Notes under the pieces: generated by a model
Told to the model about the DNA's origin: nothing
The model's input: only the letters and a program-made list of their open reading frames with translations
Databases searched by the model: none
Shown: piece by piece, positions 54,837 through 63,402 of the stretch
Position numbering within the stretch: position 1 is the stretch's first letter
Layout: each line of letters opens with the position of its first letter
Position numbers and translations under genes: made by a program
Assembly (NCBI GenBank): GCA_030765605.1
Contig: JAVCCG010000085.1
Coordinates: 1 to 64,000 of the forward strand
DNA from: Candidatus Alcyoniella australis
Lineage (GTDB): Bacteria > Lernaellota > Lernaellaia > JAVCCG01 > Alcyoniellaceae
DNA length: 64,000 nucleotides
Direction of reading: 5' to 3'

Positions 54837-56012
54837 ATGAGAAAAGCTATTGTTTTAGCCGTATTTTTACTTGCAATCACTTGCAGCCCAGCTCTGGCTA
54901 AGGCTGATATTTCCTATCTGCAAAACGTCGCGCAGCGATCCGTGCAGATTACATTCAACGGCGGGTTGGACGGTGTCTGTCTTTGGGGAGAAACTCCCGC
55001 TTTGGGCAAGACTACTATCGCGGTCCATGATCCCGATACCGAGATGAGCACCTGCCGCCTGGATGGCCTGGAACCCGGGACGTTGTATTATTACAACACC
55101 GTGGCGAATGATAAACTGATCAGCGGTTCATTCACCACTGCGCCGGATCGAGATAATACTTTCAATTTCGTGGTGATCGGGGACACACGCACCGATCATG
55201 TCGGCCATCAGTCGGTGATCGACGGCATTTTGCAATACAACCCATCAGGGTATCCGGACCTGTTTTTCAACGTCGGCGACATGGTCGGCGACGGGGGCGA
55301 CAAGGATCAATGGGGCGAGTTTTTCACGACCGAGCTGGAAATTCTGTCAAACACGATATTCATCCCGATAATCGGCAATCACGAGACTGTTTCCAAGCAC
55401 ACTTGGTTCGACAGCTTGTTTGTGCAACAGCGACATTATTGGTTCAAATATGGGAACTCCCTGTTCATCATCATGGACACCGAAGGCCGCTACGGCCCAA
55501 ACAACGAACAGTATCAGATGGTCGCGGACGCCCTTGAGCAGGCGGAAGCCGACCCTGAGATCGTCTTCAAGTTCGTTTCCACAAACCGGGAGTCACCAGC
55601 GGCAGTCACAGCCCCGACCGGACCATCGTCAAGTACTACTTCGACCTGTTCGAGAAATACAACGTTGATGTCGTCTTTAACGGCCACAACCACATCTATG
55701 AACATGGATACGTCAACGGAGTTCACTACGTGGTGACCGGCGGCGGCGGCGTGGAGCCCAGTAAGGAGTATGAGCAGCGCGAGTGGACCCGATACGTGGA
55801 GTCGACCCGTCATTTCTGCTCGGTCGAGGTCGGACCAGAGCGGCTATGAATTGCGGGTCTATCGACCGGATGGAACGTTGATGGATCAGTATTACGCCGA
55901 TTCAAGCGATGGCGGCAGTGATGGCCCGACTCCCGCAGATCTTCAGACCGAAGCTCAGATCTGCGGCATGCTGCCGCCCCGCGACCACAACAATGCGGCA
56001 GTCAACCTCTGA
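54837..56012 (+). pseudogene. Secreted metallophosphoesterase (purple-acid-phosphatase-like), two frameshifts
   Basis: The first frame (to about 55588) has a signal peptide, an Fn3-like N-terminal domain (CRLDGLEPGTLYYYNTV) and metallophosphatase motifs: VVIGDTRTDH, FFNVGDMVGDGG, IPIIGNHE. Near 55580-55592 one base appears missing; another frame then continues with VKYYFDLFEKYNVDVVFNGH and NHIYEHGY, the last metal-binding motif, to a stop at 55850. A second shift near 55838 (one extra base) restores SGYELRVYRPDGTLMDQYYA to TAA at 56012. All motifs of an active enzyme survive across the three pieces, so decay is recent or the shifts are sequencing errors. Confidence 0.72.
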
Positions 56013-56358
56013 TCCCGATGTTGCTGGTCGTGCTCAGGCGGAAAACAGGACAGCGCCCGGTCGATCGGTGAGATCCACAGCCTGTGCCTCGCTGAAACTC
56101 ATCCGTCACTGAAATCAACTGGTCGCAGGCCCTATAGATCAATCCTGCAAAGTCCGCGAGTAAGGATTTTCTAGCCTGGATTATTCAACTGCTGCGCCGT
56201 GCTATCAGCATCGGCGCCCTCGCGCATCGCCGCGCCCGCCGCTCGGTCACGTATTGGGGCGGTTTCGCGCTACGGACCAAAGGTCGGCCTTGACGCTGCA
56301 GGGGTGAACGGGGGTATGGTGTGATTCGCATCCAAAACTTGGGCGGACGGATCGGGCC
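56013..56358. other. Intergenic region holding one dispersed repeat copy
   Basis: No gene is supported in these 346 bases. The only recognised item is the 38-bp repeat at 56082-56119. I see no clear promoter hexamers before the acyl-CoA ligase. Confidence 0.4.
56082..56119. repeat. 38-bp dispersed repeat, copy 2
   Basis: Matches 4295-4332 at 33 of 38 positions in the same orientation. Both copies lie downstream of damaged genes (the frameshifted phosphoesterase here, the IS-truncated zinc-ribbon gene there). Confidence 0.5.
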
Positions 56359-58185
56359 ATGAGCTATCTTCCTGAAACCACCTCTATTCGTGTGTTGAAA
56401 AATCGGGCCGACCGCTGGCCCGATGCGGTCTGCGTCAAGCAAAAACGCGATGGCCGGTGGCTTTCGATGACCTGGTCCGAAATGATGAAAAAAGTCGCCG
56501 CGCTTGGAACGGCCCTTTGCGACCTGGGGTTGAAATCCGGGCAGACCGTCGGCATCGCCGCCGGCACTTGCGTCGAATGGATGCTTTCCGATTTCGCCGC
56601 AGTCAGTTCCGGTGGAATCACCGTCGGGTTGTACACGACCTCCGCCACCGAACAAATGCGGTACACCCTGTGGCATAGCGAAACACGCATCCTCGTCGTA
56701 CAAAACCGCGAGCTGTTGAAGAAGATCCGGCCCGCCTTGGATGAATTGGAGAATCTGAAAAGCGTGATTGTGATTGATCCGGCCGGTTGCGACGACCTGT
56801 GGCCCGGCTATCGATCGTTCAACGGGTTGATACAAGAAATACAAGACAGCGTCGACGTACAGACCTATTGGAATACGGCCTGCGAAAGTATCAACGATCC
56901 GGAGAGGCCGATTACCTATATTTACACCTCCGGCACTACCGGCCCGCCTAAAGCGGCGATGTTATGCGACCGAAATCTTTTAGCCGCGGTGGAGGTTTAC
57001 AGCGCCGCATCCAGCGCCGCGCCCGGTGATTCGTTGATTTCGGTGTTGCCACTGTCCCATGGCCTTCAACGAGTGCTGGACTTCACCGCCTTGGCGGGCG
57101 GCAGCGCGGTTTGTTACGTTGAATCGTTGAAAACTCTGGTCCAGGACATGCAGGAAATTCAACCCACCATGCTCGGCGGGGTGCCCAGACTTCTGGAAAA
57201 AGTTTTTGAATCCGTTCAGACCAAGGCTGAATCCGGGGGGTCTTTCAAACGTAAGGTCTTCCGCTGGAGCCTGAACGTCGCCCGCGAATTCGGAGAATAT
57301 TACCAGAGCCAAAAGGTGCAACCATTGCTTTTTCGACTTAAACACAAGCTCGCAACAGCTCTGGTTTTCGGCAAAGTTAGTCAGGCGATGGGCGGGCGCA
57401 TCCGATTCGTCGGCAGCGGAGGCGCCTCGCTGTCGGTGGACATCGCTAAATTTTTCATGGCTTGCGGGATCCCTGTCATGGAGGCCTACGGCATGACCGA
57501 GACCTCCGTGGTCGGCTCCTTGAATCTGCCGGGCGAGTTTAAGTTTGGAACGGTGGGCCGCGTCTCCAAAGGGGCCCAGATTAAAATCGCCGAGGACGGC
57601 GAGATTCTGATTCGCGGCGACTGCCTGTTTCTTGGCTATTATAAAATGGATCCGGCCGCCAGTTCGACGCTGTATCGCGACGGTTGGTTTCTGACCGGCG
57701 ACGTCGGGGAAATGGACGCCGACGGCTATTTGAAAATCACCGACCGCAAGAAAGAGTTGATCATCACCGCCTATAGCGAAAACATTGCCCCCAGCAACAT
57801 CGAGGCGACGCTGAATCTGTCGCCCTTGGTTGCCGGCTCGTTGGTGTACGGCGATGAACAGAAATACATCATCGCCCTGATCGACCCGGATCGGGAACGG
57901 CTGAGGGCGCGAATCGAGGAACTGGGCTTAGCGAACGCCCCGAGTCGGCCGCTGCATGAAACGGAAGCAGCCCGGAATCTGATTGCAGAGGCAGTGGATC
58001 AAGCCAATTCCGGTCTGTCCGGACCCGATCGCGTGCGCAAGTTCGCGCTGCTTCCGGCAGCCTTTTCTATCGAAACCGGCGAGTTTACCCCCACCCTAAA
58101 ACTCAAGCGCCGAAACATCATCTCGAAATATAAAGCGCTTATCAGGTCGTGCTATGGCGCGGACTGGAAAGACCGAAGCAAGTGA
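56359..58185 (+). CDS. Long-chain acyl-CoA synthetase-like AMP-binding enzyme
   Basis: The 608-aa protein shows YIYTSGTTGPPKAAMLCDRN (P-loop), PLSHGLQR, GGVPRLLEKVFE, the linker VMEAYGMTETSVVGS, GWFLTGDVGEMDADGYLKITDRKKELI and a C-terminal DRVRKFALLPAAFSIETGEFTPTLKLKRR with the catalytic Lys region. It activates a fatty or related carboxylic acid as acyl-AMP, then CoA thioester. Leucine is often TTG here, unlike the CTG-rich genes before 54 kb. The 3' end overlaps the acyltransferase gene by 4 bases, indicating a coupled acylation function. Confidence 0.9.
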   Translation: MSYLPETTSIRVLKNRADRWPDAVCVKQKRDGRWLSMTWSEMMKKVAALGTALCDLGLKSGQTVGIAAGTCVEWMLSDFAAVSSGGITVGLYTTSATEQMRYTLWHSETRILVVQNRELLKKIRPALDELENLKSVIVIDPAGCDDLWPGYRSFNGLIQEIQDSVDVQTYWNTACESINDPERPITYIYTSGTTGPPKAAMLCDRNLLAAVEVYSAASSAAPGDSLISVLPLSHGLQRVLDFTALAGGSAVCYVESLKTLVQDMQEIQPTMLGGVPRLLEKVFESVQTKAESGGSFKRKVFRWSLNVAREFGEYYQSQKVQPLLFRLKHKLATALVFGKVSQAMGGRIRFVGSGGASLSVDIAKFFMACGIPVMEAYGMTETSVVGSLNLPGEFKFGTVGRVSKGAQIKIAEDGEILIRGDCLFLGYYKMDPAASSTLYRDGWFLTGDVGEMDADGYLKITDRKKELIITAYSENIAPSNIEATLNLSPLVAGSLVYGDEQKYIIALIDPDRERLRARIEELGLANAPSRPLHETEAARNLIAEAVDQANSGLSGPDRVRKFALLPAAFSIETGEFTPTLKLKRRNIISKYKALIRSCYGADWKDRSK

Positions 58186-59186
58186 CCAACGCGAACGACA
58201 ATGCGGCGAACGGCAAGGCCTTTCCCTGGCCCAGGCAGAAAGTCCGGGAGTATGCACGCGAGCATTCCAGAACCGTGCAGATCAAAGGTCGGCCGTTTTC
58301 CCGTTTCGGCATTTGGCTGCTGTTGACCTTTGTCCGTTCGTTATCGAGAAAGAACGCCTGGAGATTCGGAGCCATCATCGGCCGCCTGTTGTATCTGCTG
58401 CGGATCCGGAAAAGCATCGCGTTGACGAACCTGGACATCGTTTTTGGCGACAAGAAGACGACCGAGGAGAAAAACGAAATCTACAGGCGTTGTCTCATCA
58501 ACCTCGGACGCCAGTCTGTCAATTATCTTCGCACTTGCTTGTACGATGAGAATTTCTGGGATGAAAACGTGGTCATTGACAACGAGCGCGTCATCCGCGA
58601 CGCCTTCAACAAAGGTAAAGGCGTATTGATCCTTTCGATGCACTTCGGCGCCTGGGAACTTCCAGGCGGAAAGTTCGGGATGTCCGGCTATCCGGTCGCC
58701 AACATCATCAAGATCATCAAAAACCCGGTCGTGGAAAACCTGCTGATCAAGGCGCGCTTGGCAATGAACCTGGGCACGATCCCGCATAAGAATTCCCTAG
58801 CGCGGATTCAGGAAGGATTAGCAAGGGGCGAAGGCATCATCATGGCCATCGACCAGAACATGAAGCACAGCCAGGGCGTTTTCGTAGAATGGTTCGGACG
58901 CCCGGCCTCGACAATCCGATCCTGCGCTTATCTCGCGCGCGATTCCGGCGCGGCGGTTGTGGCCGGTTACTCTCGACAGCTCGACGCGGATCATATCGAG
59001 GTCGTGGTGTTGGGGGAGATCCCCTGGACGTCCATTCCAGATGATCCGGAAAAAGAGTTGAGCGTCAACACTCGTAATTACATCGCGCCTTTCGAAAAGG
59101 CGATTTACGATGAACCTGAACTATGGCTCTGGATCCACCGCCGCTGGAAAGTTCAACCCGAAGGCAGCCCGAAGACTTACGAATAA
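58182..59186 (+). CDS. LpxL/HtrB-type lipid A acyltransferase family protein
   Basis: GTG at 58182 overlaps the ligase stop (GTGA) and has GGAAAGA upstream; 334 aa. The acyltransferase box is LSMHFGAWELPG (H-x4-E), followed by KNPVVENLLIKAR and AIDQNMKHSQGVFVEWFGRPAST, and the end LWLWIHRRWK is typical of LpxL/LpxM. These enzymes add secondary acyl chains to lipid A at the inner membrane. Its partner, an acyl-CoA ligase, suggests a CoA-linked donor or a non-lipid-A product (inference). Confidence 0.85.
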   Translation: MTNANDNAANGKAFPWPRQKVREYAREHSRTVQIKGRPFSRFGIWLLLTFVRSLSRKNAWRFGAIIGRLLYLLRIRKSIALTNLDIVFGDKKTTEEKNEIYRRCLINLGRQSVNYLRTCLYDENFWDENVVIDNERVIRDAFNKGKGVLILSMHFGAWELPGGKFGMSGYPVANIIKIIKNPVVENLLIKARLAMNLGTIPHKNSLARIQEGLARGEGIIMAIDQNMKHSQGVFVEWFGRPASTIRSCAYLARDSGAAVVAGYSRQLDADHIEVVVLGEIPWTSIPDDPEKELSVNTRNYIAPFEKAIYDEPELWLWIHRRWKVQPEGSPKTYE

Positions 59187-59237
59187 CCGTTGTTTCCAGG
59201 TGAGTGTTTCAATCAGCTCGCCAAGTCTGTCCCTATC

Positions 59238-59282
59238 AGAGAAAGAAACGGGAAGCCGGTTTGATCTTTCCGACTTCCCGTT
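59238..59282 (-). terminator. Rho-independent terminator of tRNA-Phe
   Basis: On the minus strand AACGGGAAG (59282-59274) pairs with CTTCCCGTT (59255-59247), with an inner CGG/CCG extension, followed by TCTTTCTCT. It lies 17 bases past the tRNA CCA. Confidence 0.75.
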
Positions 59283-59298
59283 CGTCATGTTGTGTGCA

Positions 59299-59374
59299 TG
59301 GTGGTCAGGGACGGAGTTGAACCGCCGACACGGGGATTTTCAGTCCCCTGCTCTACCAACTGAGCTACCTGACC
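59299..59374 (-). tRNA. tRNA-Phe (GAA)
   Basis: The 76-nt minus-strand gene has acceptor GGTCAGG/CCTGACC, D-arm AGCTCAGTTGGTAGAGC, anticodon arm GGGGACTGAAAATCCCC with GAA, T-arm with GTTCAAC and an encoded CCA. Anticodon GAA reads Phe codons. The T-stem (CGGCG/CGTCC) has imperfect pairing, but the overall cloverleaf is clear. Confidence 0.93.
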
Positions 59375-59389
59375 ACTCAGCGGATCGGA

Positions 59390-59418
59390 ATTTTAGCCGC
59401 GGATCACACGAGCGTCAA
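59390..59418 (-). promoter_or_regulatory. Sigma-70 promoter of tRNA-Phe
   Basis: On the minus strand TTGACG (59418-59413), a 17-base spacer and TAAAAT (59395-59390), each one base from consensus; initiation near 59383, nine bases before the mature 5' end. It sits between trxA and the tRNA. Confidence 0.7.
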
Positions 59419-59424
59419 GGTCCG

Positions 59425-59748
59425 TTACAGGACCTTGCGCAGCAACTCCTCAAGCTTGGCCTTGGGCACCGCGCCGATCACCTGCTCGACAACCTGCCCG
59501 CCGTTGAACAGCATTATCGTGGGGATGCTGCGGATGCCGTACTGGGACGCGGTTCGCTGGGCTTCGTCCACGTTAAGCTTGACCACCTTTATCTTGCCCG
59601 CGTATTCGCCGGCAAGTTCCTCGACCACCGGCCCGACCATCCGGCACGGACCGCACCACGGAGCCCAAAAATCGACCAGCGTCGGCAGATCGGACTTGAT
59701 CACCTCCTGGTCAAAGTTCTCGTCGCTGATTGTCAAAAGGTCTGCCAT
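59425..59748 (-). CDS. trxA: Thioredoxin
   Basis: The 107-aa protein has the redox site [13 protein letters not shown] (Cys32 and Cys35), the cis-Pro loop [10 protein letters not shown] and [12 protein letters not shown] at the end. ATG 59748 has GGAG at 6 bases. It reduces protein disulfides in the cytoplasm. It follows an ArsR-family regulator gene by 12 bases, so its expression is probably under that repressor. Confidence 0.95.
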   Translation of the reverse strand: MADLLTISDENFDQEVIKSDLPTLVDFWAPWCGPCRMVGPVVEELAGEYAGKIKVVKLNVDEAQRTASQYGIRSIPTIMLFNGGQVVEQVIGAVPKAKLEELLRKVL

Positions 59749-59760
59749 CTGGATCTCCTT

Positions 59761-60081
59761 TTATTTCTCGCTTCGCTTATTACAGCCGCTAATCATCGAA
59801 CGAACCAGCCGCTCGGCCAGCTCGTCGCAGACTGAGTAGCACATCTTTACTCCGTCGCGTCTGGACTCGACGATCCCCTTGGCCTTTAGTTGGGCCAGAT
59901 GTTGGGAGATCGTCGCCTGGGGAAGCTCCAGCTTCTGCCAAATCCGCTTGACGTTGCAATCGTCGTGCAGCAGTGAGATCACGATGCGCAGTCGCACCGG
60001 ATGACCCAGGACCTTGAGGATCTCGGCCGCGCGATCGAGTTGTTTGTCCCGGTGCTTCCCCTTGCTTATATCGATATTCAT
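59761..60081 (-). CDS. ArsR/SmtB-family repressor with Cys residues
   Basis: The 106-aa protein has the winged helix ILKVLGHPVRLRIVISLL, VKRIWQKLELPQATISQHLAQLKAKGIVESRRDG. Cysteines at 42, 81, 85 and 100 could sense metal, arsenical or persulfide/redox signals. The Cys42 and C-terminal Cys arrangement recalls the persulfide sensors of the BigR/SqrR group, and pairing with thioredoxin supports a thiol signal. Effector not proven. Confidence 0.85.
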   Translation of the reverse strand: MNIDISKGKHRDKQLDRAAEILKVLGHPVRLRIVISLLHDDCNVKRIWQKLELPQATISQHLAQLKAKGIVESRRDGVKMCYSVCDELAERLVRSMISGCNKRSEK

Positions 60082-60100
60082 ATATCTATATATTAAGTCG
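60076..60100 (-). promoter_or_regulatory. AT palindrome at the arsR start, candidate operator
   Basis: ATTCATATATCTATATATTA forms an imperfect AT-rich palindrome (ATATATCTATATAT) covering the first codon and leader of the regulator gene. ArsR repressors usually bind such imperfect 12-2-12-like repeats at their own promoter. Autoregulation of the arsR-trxA pair is likely. Confidence 0.45.
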
Positions 60101-60223
60101 CCGCTCGCGGTTTGTCAACCCTGCGGCTCTCGCCGGTTCCTTGACACTCTGTGAAACGGTGCGGCATGCTTATCACCCTGCATTATTCATGAGGGTTCGC
60201 CCCAATAGCTTTCGGAGGTTGCT

Positions 60224-62236
60224 GTGCGCCGACAAAAGTCGACCCTAATCTTTATCATCGCGTTGATCGCGCTGACGCTGGCCATCAGCCCGGCCTGCGG
60301 CCCTAAAAAGGGCGAGGCGGCCAAACAATTCAGCGACGAGCGGCTGGCGATCAACGGCGCTGAAAAAGCCTTCCTGCTCAAGGCCGTGCGTCAGGCTCTG
60401 ACCTCCGATGGCGTGCTGGACGTCACCGGCGCTCCGGCGGTATTGAGCGAACCATACAACAACGGAGCGATCGTCTCGCTGTTCGTCCCGGAGCACGAGT
60501 TCTTCATCGAGATGGTGCGCGGCAATACGCTGCTGGATTCGGTGGCGCAGGCCACGCTGCGGATCTACAGCGACTCCCGGTTCAAACGCATCGCCGACTC
60601 CCAAGGCATCGACAACGGTTGGATCAAGGTCGACGTGGTCGACGAGGTGTTCCCGATTAGGAGTAAGAGCACGCGCCGAATGCGTTACGACGTGGAGCCC
60701 GGAATCTTCGGCCTGATTCTGGCCACCGAGGACAATGAGTTCTACCAGGCGCCCGAAGAGCTGATCTACCGTGGATGGTACATGGAGGGCGAACGCCGGA
60801 TGAACGGTCGCCGCTGCATTAAAAAGCAGCTGCGACTGCTGTGCCGCAAGGCGGGGCTGCCCGACGACGGCTGGAAAAACAACCGGGTATCGCTCTACCG
60901 CTTCAACACGATCTCGTTTAAAGAGGACGTGCCCGGCGGCGAGCCGCAGGACCTGTTCCGCGGCAACGTGCCCGTAACGCGTGAGATCACCACCGAGATG
61001 CTGCTCGACACTGTCTACAAAACCGGCCGTTGCGTGGCCGATTACACCGACGACAACGGGATGTACCGCTATATCTATTGGCCCGATAGTGACACCGTGG
61101 CCACCAACTACAGCAAGGTGCGCCACGCCGGATCGGTCTGGGGCCTGTTCCGGCTCTATCGGCTGTTCGGCGACGATGTGTTTCTTAAAGGCGCCACAGA
61201 AGGACTGCGCTACATGCGCGAAAACCTGATGGTGCCCCAGGGTTACCCCGACATCGTGCTCTTCGCGCCCGAGGGAAAGGCCTCGCTGGGCGGCCAGGCC
61301 CTGGCGCTGCTGACTTACATGGATATCCCCGACTCGCTGATGACCGACCGCCTGCGCCAGGAGATGCACGGCTTTGGCAACGCCCTGCTGCTATTCACCT
61401 CCGAGGACGGCCGGGTCTACAAGGAATGGAGCCAGGTCGAAAAGAAAAGGCTGCCCGACAAGCAGCCGATCTATTACCCGGGCGAGGCGATGCTGGCGCT
61501 GATTCGTTTCTACGAACGCACCAAAGATCCGCGCTGGCTTCAGTGCGCCAAGCGCATCGGCGAGTATCAGATCCAGGACTTCCGCCGCACGGGCAAGCCG
61601 GACAACTGGATCATTCAGGCAATGAGCCGGCTGTATCTGATCGACCCCCAAGATCGCTACCGCGAGATGGCCTTTGCCATGGCCGACTACAACGTTAACC
61701 ACCAACACCCGCGGGCGCGCGGTTTCTCGCACAAGGTCTGGGACGATTACATCGGCGGCTACGACAACTCCACACCGCCGCGCAGCACTCCGGCGGGCAG
61801 CCGCACCGAGGCCACGGACGAGGCCTACATCTTGGCCGTGCACCTGAACGATACAGCGGCCATCGAGCGCTACGGCCAGGCGATCTACGACGGTATATGG
61901 TTCGACATGAACCAGATGTACCGCCCCGGAAACGTCTACTTTCTGCCCTATCCCGAAAAGGCGTTGGGCTGCATGCGCGGCTCGCCGGTGGCCAACGACA
62001 CGCGCATCGACTACAACCAACACGTGTTCGTGGCATTGCTCAACGGCTTTGACGTGGTTTACCAGCGCGAGCTTGCGCGCAATCGCGCCGCGGGCAAACC
62101 CGATCCCAAGCCGTTGACCTGGAAGATCCCGCTGTGGCCCGAAGAGCTGAGCGAGGAACCGGCGATAGCGGAAACAGAACAGCCCGCGGCAGCGGAGACG
62201 ACTCCCGCCGAGCAACCGGCAACAGAGGAGAAATAA
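60224..62236 (+). CDS. Lipoprotein: AMMECR1-like domain fused to alpha-toroid glycosidase-like domain
   Basis: GTG at 60224 follows GGAGG; 670 aa; lipobox ISPAC (Cys25). Residues about 45-235 follow the AMMECR1 order: NGAEKAFLLKAVRQAL, LLDSVAQATLRIYSDSRFKR, GLILATEDNEFYQAPEELIYRGW and CRKAGLPDDGWKNNRVSLYRF, the last very close to the AMMECR1 consensus. Residues about 260-640 form helical hairpins (GLFRLYRLFGDDVFLKGATEGLRYM, IYYPGEAMLALIRFYERTKDPRWL, DEAYILAVHLNDTAAIERYG) as in six-hairpin glycosidases, epimerases or lyases. The Pro/Glu/Ala tail may be a linker. Exported AMMECR1-like domains are unexpected. Enzyme activity not assignable. Confidence 0.72.
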   Translation: MRRQKSTLIFIIALIALTLAISPACGPKKGEAAKQFSDERLAINGAEKAFLLKAVRQALTSDGVLDVTGAPAVLSEPYNNGAIVSLFVPEHEFFIEMVRGNTLLDSVAQATLRIYSDSRFKRIADSQGIDNGWIKVDVVDEVFPIRSKSTRRMRYDVEPGIFGLILATEDNEFYQAPEELIYRGWYMEGERRMNGRRCIKKQLRLLCRKAGLPDDGWKNNRVSLYRFNTISFKEDVPGGEPQDLFRGNVPVTREITTEMLLDTVYKTGRCVADYTDDNGMYRYIYWPDSDTVATNYSKVRHAGSVWGLFRLYRLFGDDVFLKGATEGLRYMRENLMVPQGYPDIVLFAPEGKASLGGQALALLTYMDIPDSLMTDRLRQEMHGFGNALLLFTSEDGRVYKEWSQVEKKRLPDKQPIYYPGEAMLALIRFYERTKDPRWLQCAKRIGEYQIQDFRRTGKPDNWIIQAMSRLYLIDPQDRYREMAFAMADYNVNHQHPRARGFSHKVWDDYIGGYDNSTPPRSTPAGSRTEATDEAYILAVHLNDTAAIERYGQAIYDGIWFDMNQMYRPGNVYFLPYPEKALGCMRGSPVANDTRIDYNQHVFVALLNGFDVVYQRELARNRAAGKPDPKPLTWKIPLWPEELSEEPAIAETEQPAAAETTPAEQPATEEK

Positions 62237-62237
62237 G

Positions 62238-62546
62238 ATGCGGCGAACCTACTTGGCGATCGCGTCAATCCTTTGCCTGTTGCTGATTCCGGCCGCAATG
62301 CAGCTTGCATGCGAACGCGGCGAGGACGGCTACGAGGATCAGCAGGACCGCCGCACCGACCAGATCGAGTGCGTCCAGGCCTGCGAGCTGATCGAGCAAT
62401 GCGGGCTGCTCGAACCGGACTACCTTGACCTGGACGACTGCCGGGCCGACTGCCTGTCGGACGAGCCGCGTTTTGACCGCGAATGCGTGTTCGCGGCCCA
62501 GGACTGCGAGGCTCGGGACAACTGCTTCTTCGAGGACGAGGACTGA
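62238..62546 (+). CDS. Small Cys-rich lipoprotein
   Basis: One base separates it from the previous stop. The 102-aa protein has lipobox MQLAC (Cys25), an acidic mature part and eight further Cys in a regular pattern (C-x3-C-x6-C, then C-x3-C, C-x6-C-x5-C), which suggests a small disulfide-bonded domain. Similar small Cys-rich lipoproteins of unknown role occur in Myxococcota and relatives. It shares an operon with the AMMECR1-like protein. Confidence 0.65.
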   Translation: MRRTYLAIASILCLLLIPAAMQLACERGEDGYEDQQDRRTDQIECVQACELIEQCGLLEPDYLDLDDCRADCLSDEPRFDRECVFAAQDCEARDNCFFEDED

Positions 62547-63361
62547 TCGCCGACTCCGATCCTCCGCAGCGACCTCGACCCCTGCAAGCGATAGCTTTCG
62601 GCGTATATCCGCCGCTATGGCTGGTGCTCGCCCTGCCACTGGGGCTGAAGATCGACAGCATACTGCTGTTGGTGCTGCTCTACACCCGCGATTGGGTCAA
62701 CATGCGCCTGGTGCTCGCGCTCACGCAGCTTGGCGTTGTCTGCCTGCCGACCGCGATCCTGATCTGGATGGCGCGCCAAAATCTGCGCGGACTGGGACTG
62801 ACCCGGCCGGCCCCGCTGATGCTCGCAGCGGGGATTGCCGTGGGCTGCGGCTTGGCTGCACTCAACGTCGGGCTCGGCGGGCTGATCACGCTGCTCGCGC
62901 CCGAGGAGCTGCTGCGTCTGCTCGGGCTCGACGCCGGACCGATGCTGTTGGCGCAATCGGGATGGGAACTGGCGATGCTGCTGGCAGTCGTCGGCGGCGT
63001 GGGTCCGCTGTTTGAAGAACTGCTGTTCAGGGGTCTGATCCAGCGCGACCTGGCGACGCGGATGAGCATCCCCGCGGCAATGGCCCTGAGCTCGGCGGTC
63101 TTCGCCGGGTTCCACCTTAATCCGTTGTTGTTCCTGCCGCTGTTCGGCCTGGGCTACCTTTTCGCCTATTTGGCGTTGCGCGGTGGGCTGTGGCCGGCAA
63201 TCTGCGCCCACGCGTCCTACAACACGCTCTCGCTGCTGGCTCTCAATCGGTTGCCGATGGAAAGCTCGCGGCCGATCGTTTTCTGCATCATCGCGCTGCT
63301 CGGTACGCTGGTCGCCCTGGCCGCCATCCTCTCGTTAAGGTCGTTGAAAAAAAGTCTATAG
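62483..63361 (+). CDS. CPBP-family intramembrane metalloprotease
   Basis: Seven to eight membrane segments and the Abi/CPBP motifs EELLFRGLIQRDL (EExxxR), FAGFHLNPL (FxxxH) and HASYN (HxxxB) identify the CAAX-protease-like family. The ATG at 62483 would overlap the preceding gene by 64 bases; translation may instead begin near 62540 (CTG/ATC region) just at the preceding stop. The start is uncertain, the family is clear. Substrate unknown. Confidence 0.82.
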   Translation: MRVRGPGLRGSGQLLLRGRGLIADSDPPQRPRPLQAIAFGVYPPLWLVLALPLGLKIDSILLLVLLYTRDWVNMRLVLALTQLGVVCLPTAILIWMARQNLRGLGLTRPAPLMLAAGIAVGCGLAALNVGLGGLITLLAPEELLRLLGLDAGPMLLAQSGWELAMLLAVVGGVGPLFEELLFRGLIQRDLATRMSIPAAMALSSAVFAGFHLNPLLFLPLFGLGYLFAYLALRGGLWPAICAHASYNTLSLLALNRLPMESSRPIVFCIIALLGTLVALAAILSLRSLKKSL

Positions 63362-63402
63362 CGTCTGGACAAGCGCATCGAATGTGATAGCCTTTTGCTC
63401 CC

